DNA of 64,000 bases, taken from positions 144,840 through 208,839 of the forward strand of contig NZ_SSHH01000002.1 in the NCBI RefSeq assembly GCF_004965515.1, in the 5' to 3' direction. Below are positions 1-7,302 of the stretch, in pieces. Numbering within the stretch: the first letter of the stretch is position 1; every line of letters begins with the position of its first letter. The translations under genes were made by a program, and so were the position numbers. The notes beneath the pieces are model-generated. The model ran no database searches, was not told the origin of the DNA, and saw only the letters and a program-made list of their open reading frames with translations. The stretch is from Alteraurantiacibacter aquimixticola (GTDB lineage: Bacteria > Pseudomonadota > Alphaproteobacteria > Sphingomonadales > Sphingomonadaceae).

Positions 1-1432
1 CCTTCAGCTGCTCGACCACCTTATCCAGCGTCTCGCCACTCGGCTTCGACCATTCGACTTCGACCCAGCCCGGATAGCGCTTGTCCTCGGCGAAGTGCGC
101 CGCGACCTCGTCCATGCTGGTGACGCCGCGCGTAATGTTCGCATCGCGACGTTCGCGCGCCTCGGCAAACAGCGCCTGCTGGATCTCGCCCAGCATGTCC
201 GCTGCGCCACCGATGAAGGCATCGCGGTCGGCGAAGTCGAAATTGGGCTTGCCGTTGTCAGGATTCCACAGCCGGTCGCGGCGCAGCACGGCGAGCTTGC
301 CGTTCTCCATGTCGCGCGGACCGACTTCGACGATGATCGGCGCGCCCTTGCGGACCCAGTCCCAGCGCTTGCCCGCCGCCTTGCCCGGCGTCTTGTCGAG
401 CAGCACGCGCATCGGTTCGCCCAGCGCGGACTGGTCGGCGAGAGCGGCGCGTACTTCCTCACAATAGGCGAGCACGGCCCCATCCTCGGGCTTGTCGCGC
501 AGCATGGGAAGGATGACGATCTGATGCGGCGCGATCTTCGGCGGCACGCGCAGCCCGTCATCGTCGCCATGCGTCATGATGATGCCGCCGACGAGGCGCG
601 TGGAGACGCCCCAGCTGGTCGTGTGGCAGAACTGCTCGCCGCCTTCCTTGTCCTGATACTTGATGCCCGCCGCATGGGCGAAATTGGTGCCGAGATAATG
701 GCTGGTGCCGGCCTGCAGCGCCTTGCCGTCCTGCATCATCGCCTCGATCGACCAGGTTTCGTCCGCGCCCGGAAAACGCTCATTCTCCGGCTTCTCGCCA
801 GCGATCACGGGCATGGCGAGGTCATCCTCGGCGCAAGCGCGATACATTTCCAGCGCGCGGTGCGTTTCTTCCAGCGCATCCTCTCGGGTCGCATGGGCGG
901 TATGGCCTTCCTGCCAGAGGAATTCGCTGGTGCGCAGGAACATGCGGGTGCGCATTTCCCAGCGCACGACATTGGCCCACTGATTGGTCAGCAGCGGCAG
1001 GTCGCGCCAGCTCTGGATCCAGCGCGCCATGGCATCGCCGATGATCGTTTCGGAGGTCGGGCGCACCACCAGCGGCTCTTCCAGCTTGGCTTCGGGATCG
1101 GGGATCAGCCCGCCCTTGCCGTCAGCGATCAGGCGGTGATGCGTCACCACGGCCATTTCCTTGGCAAAGCCTTCGACATGCTCCGCCTCACGCTCAAAAT
1201 TGGCGAGCGGGATGAAGATCGGGAAATAGCAGTTCTGCACGCCTGCCGCCTTGATCCGGTCATCCATCAGGCGCTGGATGCGTTCCCAGATGCCATAGCC
1301 CCACGGCTTGATAACCATGCAGCCGCGCACACCCGACTCCTCGGCCATGTCGGCGGCGGAGATCACCTCCTGGTACCAGGCGGCGAAATCGTCTTCGCGC
1401 TTCGTGTTCAAGGCGTGGCGGATGGCGGACAT
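1..1432 (-). CDS. proS: Proline--tRNA ligase, C-terminus cut by window start
   Basis: Charges tRNA-Pro with proline in the cytoplasm. The frame opens at the ATG at 1430-1432 (protein begins MSAIRHALNTKREDDF) and stays open for 477 codons to the window edge, so about 30 C-terminal residues are missing if the protein has the roughly 510 residues usual for this form. The N-terminus (VIKPWGYGIWERIQ), the class II motif 2 region (RWEMRTRMFLRTSEFLWQEG) and the HTTSWGVSTR segment fit the compact archaeal/eukaryote-like ProS that lacks the editing insertion and is common in alphaproteobacteria. A long plus-strand open frame over the same bases is an antisense shadow. The product call is firm; the C-terminal end cannot be seen. 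Confidence 0.95.
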   Translation of the reverse strand, partial: MSAIRHALNTKREDDFAAWYQEVISAADMAEESGVRGCMVIKPWGYGIWERIQRLMDDRIKAAGVQNCYFPIFIPLANFEREAEHVEGFAKEMAVVTHHRLIADGKGGLIPDPEAKLEEPLVVRPTSETIIGDAMARWIQSWRDLPLLTNQWANVVRWEMRTRMFLRTSEFLWQEGHTAHATREDALEETHRALEMYRACAEDDLAMPVIAGEKPENERFPGADETWSIEAMMQDGKALQAGTSHYLGTNFAHAAGIKYQDKEGGEQFCHTTSWGVSTRLVGGIIMTHGDDDGLRVPPKIAPHQIVILPMLRDKPEDGAVLAYCEEVRAALADQSALGEPMRVLLDKTPGKAAGKRWDWVRKGAPIIVEVGPRDMENGKLAVLRRDRLWNPDNGKPNFDFADRDAFIGGAADMLGEIQQALFAEARERRDANITRGVTSMDEVAAHFAEDKRYPGWVEVEWSKPSGETLDKVVEQLK

Positions 1433-1555
1433 GGCGGTGGCAATTACCCTGCTGAAATGACAATCGCCCTCCCCTTGCCGCCATGGGGGCGACAAGTCGA
1501 GGGCTGAGTTGTGTGGATTGTAGGTGGCTGGAGGCTGGAGGCTGGCCGGGGCGGC

Positions 1556-2107
1556 TCAGTCGCCCATCTTGTCCAGCTTGTCCTGCATCGCCTTCATCTG
1601 CGCGCGCAGTTCGTCCAGATCATCATCGTCGCCGGCAGCGGGCTTGGCCGCCTTGCCGCCCTTGGGGATGAAGGCTTCGGCCGCGGCCTGGAACATCGCC
1701 ATGTTGGTTTCGGCCATCTTGGCAAAGGCATCGGGGCCCATGCTCGATTTAAAGGCTTCCTGCAGATTGGCCTGATTGGCGCGGAAATTGTCCATCGTCG
1801 CTTCGAGATAGGACGGCATCATCGCCTGCATCGAATTGCCATACATGGAGATCAGCTGGCGCAGGAAGCTGACGGGCAGCATCTGCTCTCCGCTCGCCTC
1901 TTCCTCCATGATGATCTGGGTCAGGATGGCATGGGTGATGTCGCTGCCGGTCTTGGCGTCCAGCACCTGGAAATCCACGCCTTCGCGCGTCATCCGCGCC
2001 AGATCGTCCAGCGTGATGTAGCTGGAGGACTGGGTGTTGTAGAGGCGCCGGTTGGCGTATTTCTTGATAATGATGGGCTCGTCGCCCTTGTCGTTCTTGG
2101 AGGCCAT
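1556..2107 (-). CDS. phaR: Polyhydroxyalkanoate synthesis repressor PhaR
   Basis: A 183-residue regulator of PHA storage. Residues about 11-70 form the PHB/PHA accumulation regulator DNA-binding domain (IIIKKYANRRLYNT, YITLDDLARM), and the PHB_acc region follows (ILTQIIMEEE, FLRQLISMYG, MMPSYLEATM). The tail is charged and coiled-coil-like (DDDDLDELRAQMKAMQDKL), which would suit granule or phasin contact. In characterised homologues PhaR represses phasin and its own gene and is displaced by nascent PHA. No phaC or phasin gene lies in this window, so it acts elsewhere. A perfect 16-bp palindrome sits 28 bp upstream of its ATG and is a candidate autoregulatory operator. Confidence 0.93.
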   Translation of the reverse strand: MASKNDKGDEPIIIKKYANRRLYNTQSSSYITLDDLARMTREGVDFQVLDAKTGSDITHAILTQIIMEEEASGEQMLPVSFLRQLISMYGNSMQAMMPSYLEATMDNFRANQANLQEAFKSSMGPDAFAKMAETNMAMFQAAAEAFIPKGGKAAKPAAGDDDDLDELRAQMKAMQDKLDKMGD

Positions 2108-2134
2108 GGCCGACGCTTCCCTGCTTTTTGCGAT

Positions 2135-2150
2135 TGCTAAGCGCTTAGCA
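2135..2150. promoter_or_regulatory. Perfect 16-bp palindrome upstream of phaR
   Basis: TGCTAAGCGCTTAGCA is identical to its reverse complement and lies 28 bp before the phaR start in an otherwise short intergenic stretch. PhaR proteins autoregulate and bind TGC/GCA-bounded dyads, so an operator is plausible. No binding evidence is available from sequence alone. Confidence 0.45.
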
Positions 2151-2194
2151 CCTGCAACATCGGCATGGCAATCATGGACATTCGCCTGTGCGAT

Positions 2195-3247
2195 TCAGGT
2201 ACAGCGATCGAAGCGCGATCCCAAGGTCGTGAGCAGCTCATATTGCGACAGGCCCGATGCAGCGGAGACCTGCGGCAAAGCAAAGGGAATGGCGAGGAAA
2301 TCGCCTTCGCGCAGGGTTTCGCAGGTGCTGCAATCCACCACGATCATATCCATCGAAACGCGGCCGATCACGGGAAGCGGGTGGCCTTCAAAGTGCAGCA
2401 TTGTGCCCGGCCCGCGCGAACGCAGGAAGCCGTCGGCATAGCCGATGGAGACGGTGGCGACTTCCATCTCTCGTGTTGCCGTGAACAGGGCGTTGTAACC
2501 CACGCTGTCACCCGCCGAGATGCGGCGGCGCTGGATGACCGCGGCTTCGGGAAAAGCGACCTGGCGAATGACGCCTTCCAGTTCTGGCCGCGGGATGCCG
2601 CCATAAAGCGCAAGGCCCGGGCGCGTCAGGTCGAAGGCATAGTCACTACCCAACGCAATCCCCGCACTGTTGGCGAGGCTGAGCGCCTTGTGGGAGATGA
2701 GAGGGGCGACTTCGCTGAAACGCTCCAGCTGCAAGGCATTGAGCAGCACGTCCTCATCGGCGGAGGCGAGGTGCGACATAAGCACGTCGACCTCCAGCGC
2801 GGCAACCGCCGGATCGCCCGCTTCGGACGGGGCAATGCCAAGGCGGTTGATGCCGGTATCGACCATCAGGTGGCAGCGCCCTCCCCCGCTCTCCTGCCAC
2901 AGCGCAGCCTGCTTCAGGCTGTCGATGACGGGGATCGCACCTGTGGCGCGGGCATATTGCGCCTCTTGAGCGGAGCCAACGCCATGCAGCACGGCGACTT
3001 GCCCTGCCGGGACGTGCGGCAACAGTGCGGTCACTTCACCCCAATGCGCGACGAAGAAGATCTCGCAACCGGCATTGCGCAGGGTCGGCACGGCGTGATC
3101 GATACCGATCCCATAGGCGTCGGCCTTCACCGCCGCCCCGGCCTTGGCCTTGCCGGAAAGCCGCGCGAGCGCGCGCCAGTTATCCGCCAGCGCCTCCCGG
3201 TCGATCCGCAGCCGCAGCGTGGCGGGGGGCGGCTCAGCTATGCTCAT
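2195..3247 (-). CDS. alr: Alanine racemase
   Basis: PLP-dependent interconversion of L- and D-alanine for peptidoglycan. The start chosen is the ATG at 3245-3247 (MSIAEPPPATLRLRID), giving 350 residues; the frame is open further upstream but that stretch does not look like Alr. Lys41 in VKADAYG is the PLP-binding lysine, and the SVGYNALFT segment carries the second catalytic base, the conserved Tyr. The C-terminal beta domain has the usual GRVSMDMIVVD motif. The first 14 bases overlap the 3' end of the upstream transporter gene, so the two are probably cotranscribed. Confidence 0.95.
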   Translation of the reverse strand: MSIAEPPPATLRLRIDREALADNWRALARLSGKAKAGAAVKADAYGIGIDHAVPTLRNAGCEIFFVAHWGEVTALLPHVPAGQVAVLHGVGSAQEAQYARATGAIPVIDSLKQAALWQESGGGRCHLMVDTGINRLGIAPSEAGDPAVAALEVDVLMSHLASADEDVLLNALQLERFSEVAPLISHKALSLANSAGIALGSDYAFDLTRPGLALYGGIPRPELEGVIRQVAFPEAAVIQRRRISAGDSVGYNALFTATREMEVATVSIGYADGFLRSRGPGTMLHFEGHPLPVIGRVSMDMIVVDCSTCETLREGDFLAIPFALPQVSAASGLSQYELLTTLGSRFDRCT

Positions 3248-4877
3248 CGGAGAAATCGCGTGGCGGCCCGTCCGGCAGGCCCCACCAGGCCACGACCAGC
3301 CCGAAGGCAACCACCGCCCACGTATACCACAGGCCGGCATAGGCATTGCCGGTCGTCGCGACGATGAAACCGGCGATCAGCGGCAGGAACCCGCCGAGAT
3401 AGCCTGCGCCGATATGATAGGGGATGGACATGGAAGAGTAACGGATCTGCGGCGGAAACATCTCGGTCAGCAGCGCAGCGACCGAGCCATATGTCAGCGC
3501 CGAAAGCATTCCCAGTACCAGCAACAGGGCGATAATTCCCAATATGTTGAGCAGCGGCGGCGTCTGGCGGGAGAAGTCGTACCCCGCCTCCTCCAGCCAT
3601 TGCTGCACCTGACCTCGGCGGGAGACAGCATCGTCCCAAGCGATCGCCCCCTCGCCATTCATTGCATGGCTGGTGGCGCCCACTTGCAGCGCGACGGTTT
3701 CCGATCCCGCATCGGCGATATCATAGGGAATGCCGAGGCTGGTCAGATCCTCCAGCAGCTTGCCGCAATCGCTATCCTGCACCTCGGCAAAAGGATCGAA
3801 GCTGCACTCCGGTCCCGCCACCGTCACCGGAGCCGCCCGCGCGCTTTCCTGCAGGCCTGGATTGGCGAGCGCGCCAATGCCCCAGAAGACCGGGAAGAGC
3901 AGCACCAGGGTCAGCCCCGCGCCCAGCACGATGGGCTTCTTGCGCCCCACCCTGTCCGACCACTTGCCGACGACGATGTAGAAACTCATCGCCACGAGAC
4001 CGGCGATCAGCAGGATCCATTCGACCAGCGAATTCTCCATCCGCATCGGTCCGCGCAGGAAGGAAAGGCCGCTGAAGAAGGCGGTGTACCAGATCGTGGT
4101 CAGGATGCCGGTGATGCCGAACAGCGCGATGAAGATGCGCTTGTGGTTGCCGGGATAGGTGAAGCTTTCCTTGAACGGGTTGGCGGACATCTTGCCTTCC
4201 GCCTTCATCGCCTGGAACACCGGGCTTTCGGACAGCTTCATGCGCATCCACAGGCTGATCAGCAGCAGCACGATGGACAGCAGGAACGGCACCCGCCAGC
4301 CCCAGGCATTGAATTCCTCGGCCGGGATCAGCGTGCGGCAGGCAATCACCACGATGATGGAAAGGACGAAACCGCCCACCACGCTCGCCTGAATGAAGCT
4401 GGTGTAAAGGCCGCGCTTTTCGGCCGGGGCATGCTCGGCAACATAGATCGCCGCGCCACCATATTCGCCGCCCAGAGCAAGGCCCTGCAACACCCGGAAG
4501 AGCAGCACGATGGCGGGTGCCCACAGGCCGATGGTCTCGGCGCCCGGCACAAGGCCAACGCCAGCGGTCGCAATGCCCATCAGCGTCACCGTGACGAGGA
4601 AAGTGTATTTCCGCCCCAGCTTGTCGCCCAGATAGCCGAACAGGATCGCACCCAGCGGACGGAAACCGAAGCCGACCGCGAAACCCGCCCAGACGAGCAG
4701 GATCGACAGCGTCTCGTTATCGGCCGGGAAGAAGGCCTGCCCGATCAGCGTAGCGAGCGTGCCGTAGATGAAGAAGTCATACCATTCGAACACCGTGCCC
4801 GCAGAGGATGCTGCGATAACGAGCCGCACTTCCTTCGCGCTGGGTTCATGCTGCACACCCTGGCTGTCCGTTGCCAT
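3234..4877 (-). CDS. MFS transporter of the metabolite:H+ symporter (MHS) family
   Basis: A 547-residue inner-membrane symporter, about 100 residues longer than ProP/ShiA-type relatives. It shows the MHS N-terminus (AGTVFEWYDFFIYG), the loop 2-3 signature (GYLGDKLGRK), GGEYGGAAIYVAEHAP in the central part, and SDRVGRKKP before TM9. The extra length is a hydrophilic insertion at about residues 341-440 between TM9 and TM10, on the periplasmic side, with two cysteines (about 359 and 372). The ATG at 4877 is preferred because GGGGGA lies just upstream; a GTG one codon earlier also exists. The substrate (organic acid, betaine or proline) cannot be read from sequence. It overlaps alr by 14 bp. Confidence 0.88.
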   Translation of the reverse strand: MATDSQGVQHEPSAKEVRLVIAASSAGTVFEWYDFFIYGTLATLIGQAFFPADNETLSILLVWAGFAVGFGFRPLGAILFGYLGDKLGRKYTFLVTVTLMGIATAGVGLVPGAETIGLWAPAIVLLFRVLQGLALGGEYGGAAIYVAEHAPAEKRGLYTSFIQASVVGGFVLSIIVVIACRTLIPAEEFNAWGWRVPFLLSIVLLLISLWMRMKLSESPVFQAMKAEGKMSANPFKESFTYPGNHKRIFIALFGITGILTTIWYTAFFSGLSFLRGPMRMENSLVEWILLIAGLVAMSFYIVVGKWSDRVGRKKPIVLGAGLTLVLLFPVFWGIGALANPGLQESARAAPVTVAGPECSFDPFAEVQDSDCGKLLEDLTSLGIPYDIADAGSETVALQVGATSHAMNGEGAIAWDDAVSRRGQVQQWLEEAGYDFSRQTPPLLNILGIIALLLVLGMLSALTYGSVAALLTEMFPPQIRYSSMSIPYHIGAGYLGGFLPLIAGFIVATTGNAYAGLWYTWAVVAFGLVVAWWGLPDGPPRDFSDEHS

Positions 4878-4910
4878 CACTTCCCCCCGACTTTCCGTAA
4901 GGAATGGTGC

Positions 4911-5345
4911 CTAGCTTGCAGCGGGTGCGCTGGATAGTGCCGATATGGCGGCCTTCCACGGCAAGATTATTGCGCCGTGGCGCGCCGGATAGTCACGTGC
5001 GGGAGCGATCAGGACGAGGTCGGGCCATTCGGCAATGGGCGCCTCGCCATCCAGCCAGCCCTCGATCCGGTCATGCGCGGCGAGCATTTCTTCAAGGTTC
5101 ATACCCTTGGCATGGCGCGCGAAAATGGCGGCGGAGGCCTGCCCTACCGCGCATGCCCGCACACGCATGCCCAGCGTTTCGATCCGCCCGGTGTCATCCA
5201 GCGACACGTCGAGCGCGAGCGTGCTGCCGCAAGTCGTGGAGCGCGCTTCGCCATGGAACGGCAGGTTCTCCATCGCCGGCCATCCGGCCAGTTCGACAGT
5301 CAGAGCCAGCAATTCGGGCGTATAGAGCTTCTCCGCGCTCATCAT
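4911..5345 (-). CDS. Iron-sulfur cluster assembly scaffold (IscU/NifU N-terminal-like)
   Basis: A 144-residue soluble protein with the IscU/SufU-type fold signature: a cysteine in STTCGS (about residue 39) and the ACAVGQASA segment with a second cysteine (about 65). The third cysteine of true IscU scaffolds is not evident, so the exact role in cluster assembly is uncertain. This shortened form is common in sphingomonads. The start ATG (5345) overlaps the cvpA stop as ATGA, so it is translationally coupled to cvpA. The gene ends 33 bp before the transporter gene begins; radA, cvpA and this gene form a minus-strand run. Confidence 0.8.
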   Translation of the reverse strand: MMSAEKLYTPELLALTVELAGWPAMENLPFHGEARSTTCGSTLALDVSLDDTGRIETLGMRVRACAVGQASAAIFARHAKGMNLEEMLAAHDRIEGWLDGEAPIAEWPDLVLIAPARDYPARHGAIILPWKAAISALSSAPAAS

Positions 5346-5851
5346 CCCTCGCCATTCAGCACCGCGCGCCGCTCCTCGATCAGCTTCACCATCGCCTCTG
5401 CACTGGCATTGACGAAGGGATAGGTGCGCGCGGTCGTCATCCATGCCGGCCTCCCGGCAACGCCCCACGCCGTGTCATAACCCAGCGCCAGCATGGAGAA
5501 GGCCATCACCACGATGATCATGCCCTTCACTGCGCCGAAGCCGAAGCCCAGCACGCGGTCGATCGGGCCGAGCAGCGAATTGCGCGCACCATCACCCGCG
5601 CGCCGGGCGATCATGCGCATGGCGACATAGGGAATCAGCAGCAGGAAGGCGAAGGCCAGAAGCGACGCCGCCACCGGCGTGCCGATATACTGGAAGATCA
5701 GCGCCGTAAGGTCGGTGTGGAGGAAGTAGATCGCGGCAATCGCCACGCCCCAGGCCGCAAGCGAGAGAACCTCCTGCACGAATCCACGCAGGAAACCGCC
5801 AATGGCCGCGATGCCGAGAATAATCAGCACGATAATGTCGAAAGCGTTCAT
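5342..5851 (-). CDS. CvpA family inner-membrane protein
   Basis: A 169-residue protein with four predicted membrane segments, starting MNAFDIIVLIILGIAAIGGF and including GFVQEVLSLAAWGVAIAAIYF and LLGPIDRVLGFGFGAVKGM, the hallmark of CvpA/colicin V production proteins. The family is linked to envelope homeostasis and, in E. coli, to colicin V export, but its biochemical role is not settled. It sits 13 bp downstream of radA and overlaps the Fe-S scaffold gene by 4 bp, so the three genes are likely one transcript. Confidence 0.9.
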   Translation of the reverse strand: MNAFDIIVLIILGIAAIGGFLRGFVQEVLSLAAWGVAIAAIYFLHTDLTALIFQYIGTPVAASLLAFAFLLLIPYVAMRMIARRAGDGARNSLLGPIDRVLGFGFGAVKGMIIVVMAFSMLALGYDTAWGVAGRPAWMTTARTYPFVNASAEAMVKLIEERRAVLNGEG

Positions 5852-5864
5852 GTCGTATTTCAGA

Positions 5865-7232
5865 TTATGCGGTTGCCATCACCCGGTCAACGAGTGCCAT
5901 GAGCCCGGATATTCCCGAATAGCGCAGTTTTGCAACACTCTGCCCGTCATCCGCCGGGCCGCATGCCTGATCGAAGCCGAGCTTGGCCGATTCCTTCACC
6001 CGCAGGTTCGAATGGGCAACGGGGCGAATCTCTCCCGAAAGCGAGACTTCGCCGAACCACACGCTGCGCAGGGGCAGCGGCTTGTCCGCCAATGCCGAGA
6101 CCAACGCGGCGGCCACCGCAAGGTCTGCGGCGGGATCGGACAGGCGATATCCGCCTGCGACATTGAGATAGACCTCAGCCGAGGAAAAATTGAGCCCGCA
6201 GCGCGATTCGAGCACCGCCAGTAGCATGGCAAGCCTGCTCGATTCCCAACCAACCACCGACCGGCGCGGCGTCGCGCCCGATTGCAGCCGCACGATCAGC
6301 GCCTGGATTTCCACAAGTACGGGCCGCGTGCCTTCCAGCGCCGGGAAGACCGCGCTGCCCGCCACCGGCTCCTCACGCCCCGAAAGGAACAGCATTGAGG
6401 GGTTGGAAACCTCGGCCAGGCCGTCGCCTTCCATCGCGAATACGCCGATCTCGTCCACAGCACCGAAGCGGTTCTTGAGCGCACGCAATATGCGGTACTG
6501 GTGGCTGCGTTCACCCTCGAAGCTCATCACAACATCGACCATGTGTTCGAGCACGCGCGGCCCGGCGATGTTGCCGTCCTTGGTGACATGGCCGACCAGC
6601 ACCAGTGCCACGCCGTTTTCCTTGGCGTAGCGGATCAGCTCGAAAGCGGAGGCGCGCACCTGGCTGACCGTTCCGGGCGCGCCTTCGATCATGTCCGAAT
6701 GCATGGTCTGGATCGAATCGACCACCAGCAAGGCAGGCGGCGTACCGTCGGCCAAAGTGGTGAGGATATCGCGCACCGACGTCGCGGCGGCGAGGCGGAT
6801 CGGCGCATCGGCAAGGCCCAGCCGCCCGGCGCGCATGCGCACCTGCCCGGTCGCCTCCTCCCCGCTGACATAGACCGCATCCTTGCCCGCGCGGGCGATG
6901 GCGGCGGCGGCTTGCAGCAGCAGTGTCGACTTGCCGATGCCCGGCTCGCCACCCATGAGGATCGCGCTTCCCGGCACGACCCCGCCACCCAAAGCGCGGT
7001 CGAATTCGGCAAGGCCCGTAGTGGTGCGCGCCAATGGCTTGGTGGGCATGTCGAGCGATTCGAAAATGATCGCCCTGCCCCCGCTGGAAAGGTCATGCTT
7101 GGCGGCGAACTTGGTTTCGGGCGCCTCCTCCACCAGCGTGTTCCATTCCGCGCAATCGGGGCATTGCCCCTGCCAGCGGTGCGACACGCTGCCGCATTCG
7201 GTGCAGACATATTTGCGTTTGGGCTTTGCCAT
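5865..7232 (-). CDS. radA: DNA repair protein RadA
   Basis: A 455-residue RecA-like ATPase that promotes branch migration at recombination intermediates. Start taken at the ATG at 7232 (MAKPKRKYVCTECG). The N-terminal zinc finger uses C10, C13, C24 and C27; Walker A is GEPGIGKS at about 95-102; the RadA-specific KNRFG motif is present (ALKNRFGAVDEIGVF); and the C-terminal Lon-protease-like domain contains GGYRLSDPAADLAVAAALVS. An upstream in-frame extension exists but lacks family similarity. A LexA-type box lies 16 bp before the start, suggesting SOS control. Confidence 0.96.
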   Translation of the reverse strand: MAKPKRKYVCTECGSVSHRWQGQCPDCAEWNTLVEEAPETKFAAKHDLSSGGRAIIFESLDMPTKPLARTTTGLAEFDRALGGGVVPGSAILMGGEPGIGKSTLLLQAAAAIARAGKDAVYVSGEEATGQVRMRAGRLGLADAPIRLAAATSVRDILTTLADGTPPALLVVDSIQTMHSDMIEGAPGTVSQVRASAFELIRYAKENGVALVLVGHVTKDGNIAGPRVLEHMVDVVMSFEGERSHQYRILRALKNRFGAVDEIGVFAMEGDGLAEVSNPSMLFLSGREEPVAGSAVFPALEGTRPVLVEIQALIVRLQSGATPRRSVVGWESSRLAMLLAVLESRCGLNFSSAEVYLNVAGGYRLSDPAADLAVAAALVSALADKPLPLRSVWFGEVSLSGEIRPVAHSNLRVKESAKLGFDQACGPADDGQSVAKLRYSGISGLMALVDRVMATA

Positions 7233-7248
7233 GGTGGACGAATAACCA

Positions 7249-7263
7249 GAACATAGGTGGAAC
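7249..7263 (-). promoter_or_regulatory. Candidate LexA (SOS) box upstream of radA
   Basis: On the radA strand the site reads GTTC, seven bases, GTTC, exactly the direct-repeat form described for alphaproteobacterial LexA. It ends 16 bp upstream of the radA ATG, inside the 70-bp radA/patatin divergent gap, so it could also affect the patatin gene. A single eight-base match can arise by chance. Confidence 0.5.
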
Positions 7264-7302
7264 GCAATTGCCTTTGCTCTTTCCCCGCGCCAGACATGGG
7301 GA

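Noticed and set aside
95-1507. 470-codon plus-strand open frame opposite proS
   Set aside because: The minus strand encodes ProS through the window edge; the plus frame has no family features.
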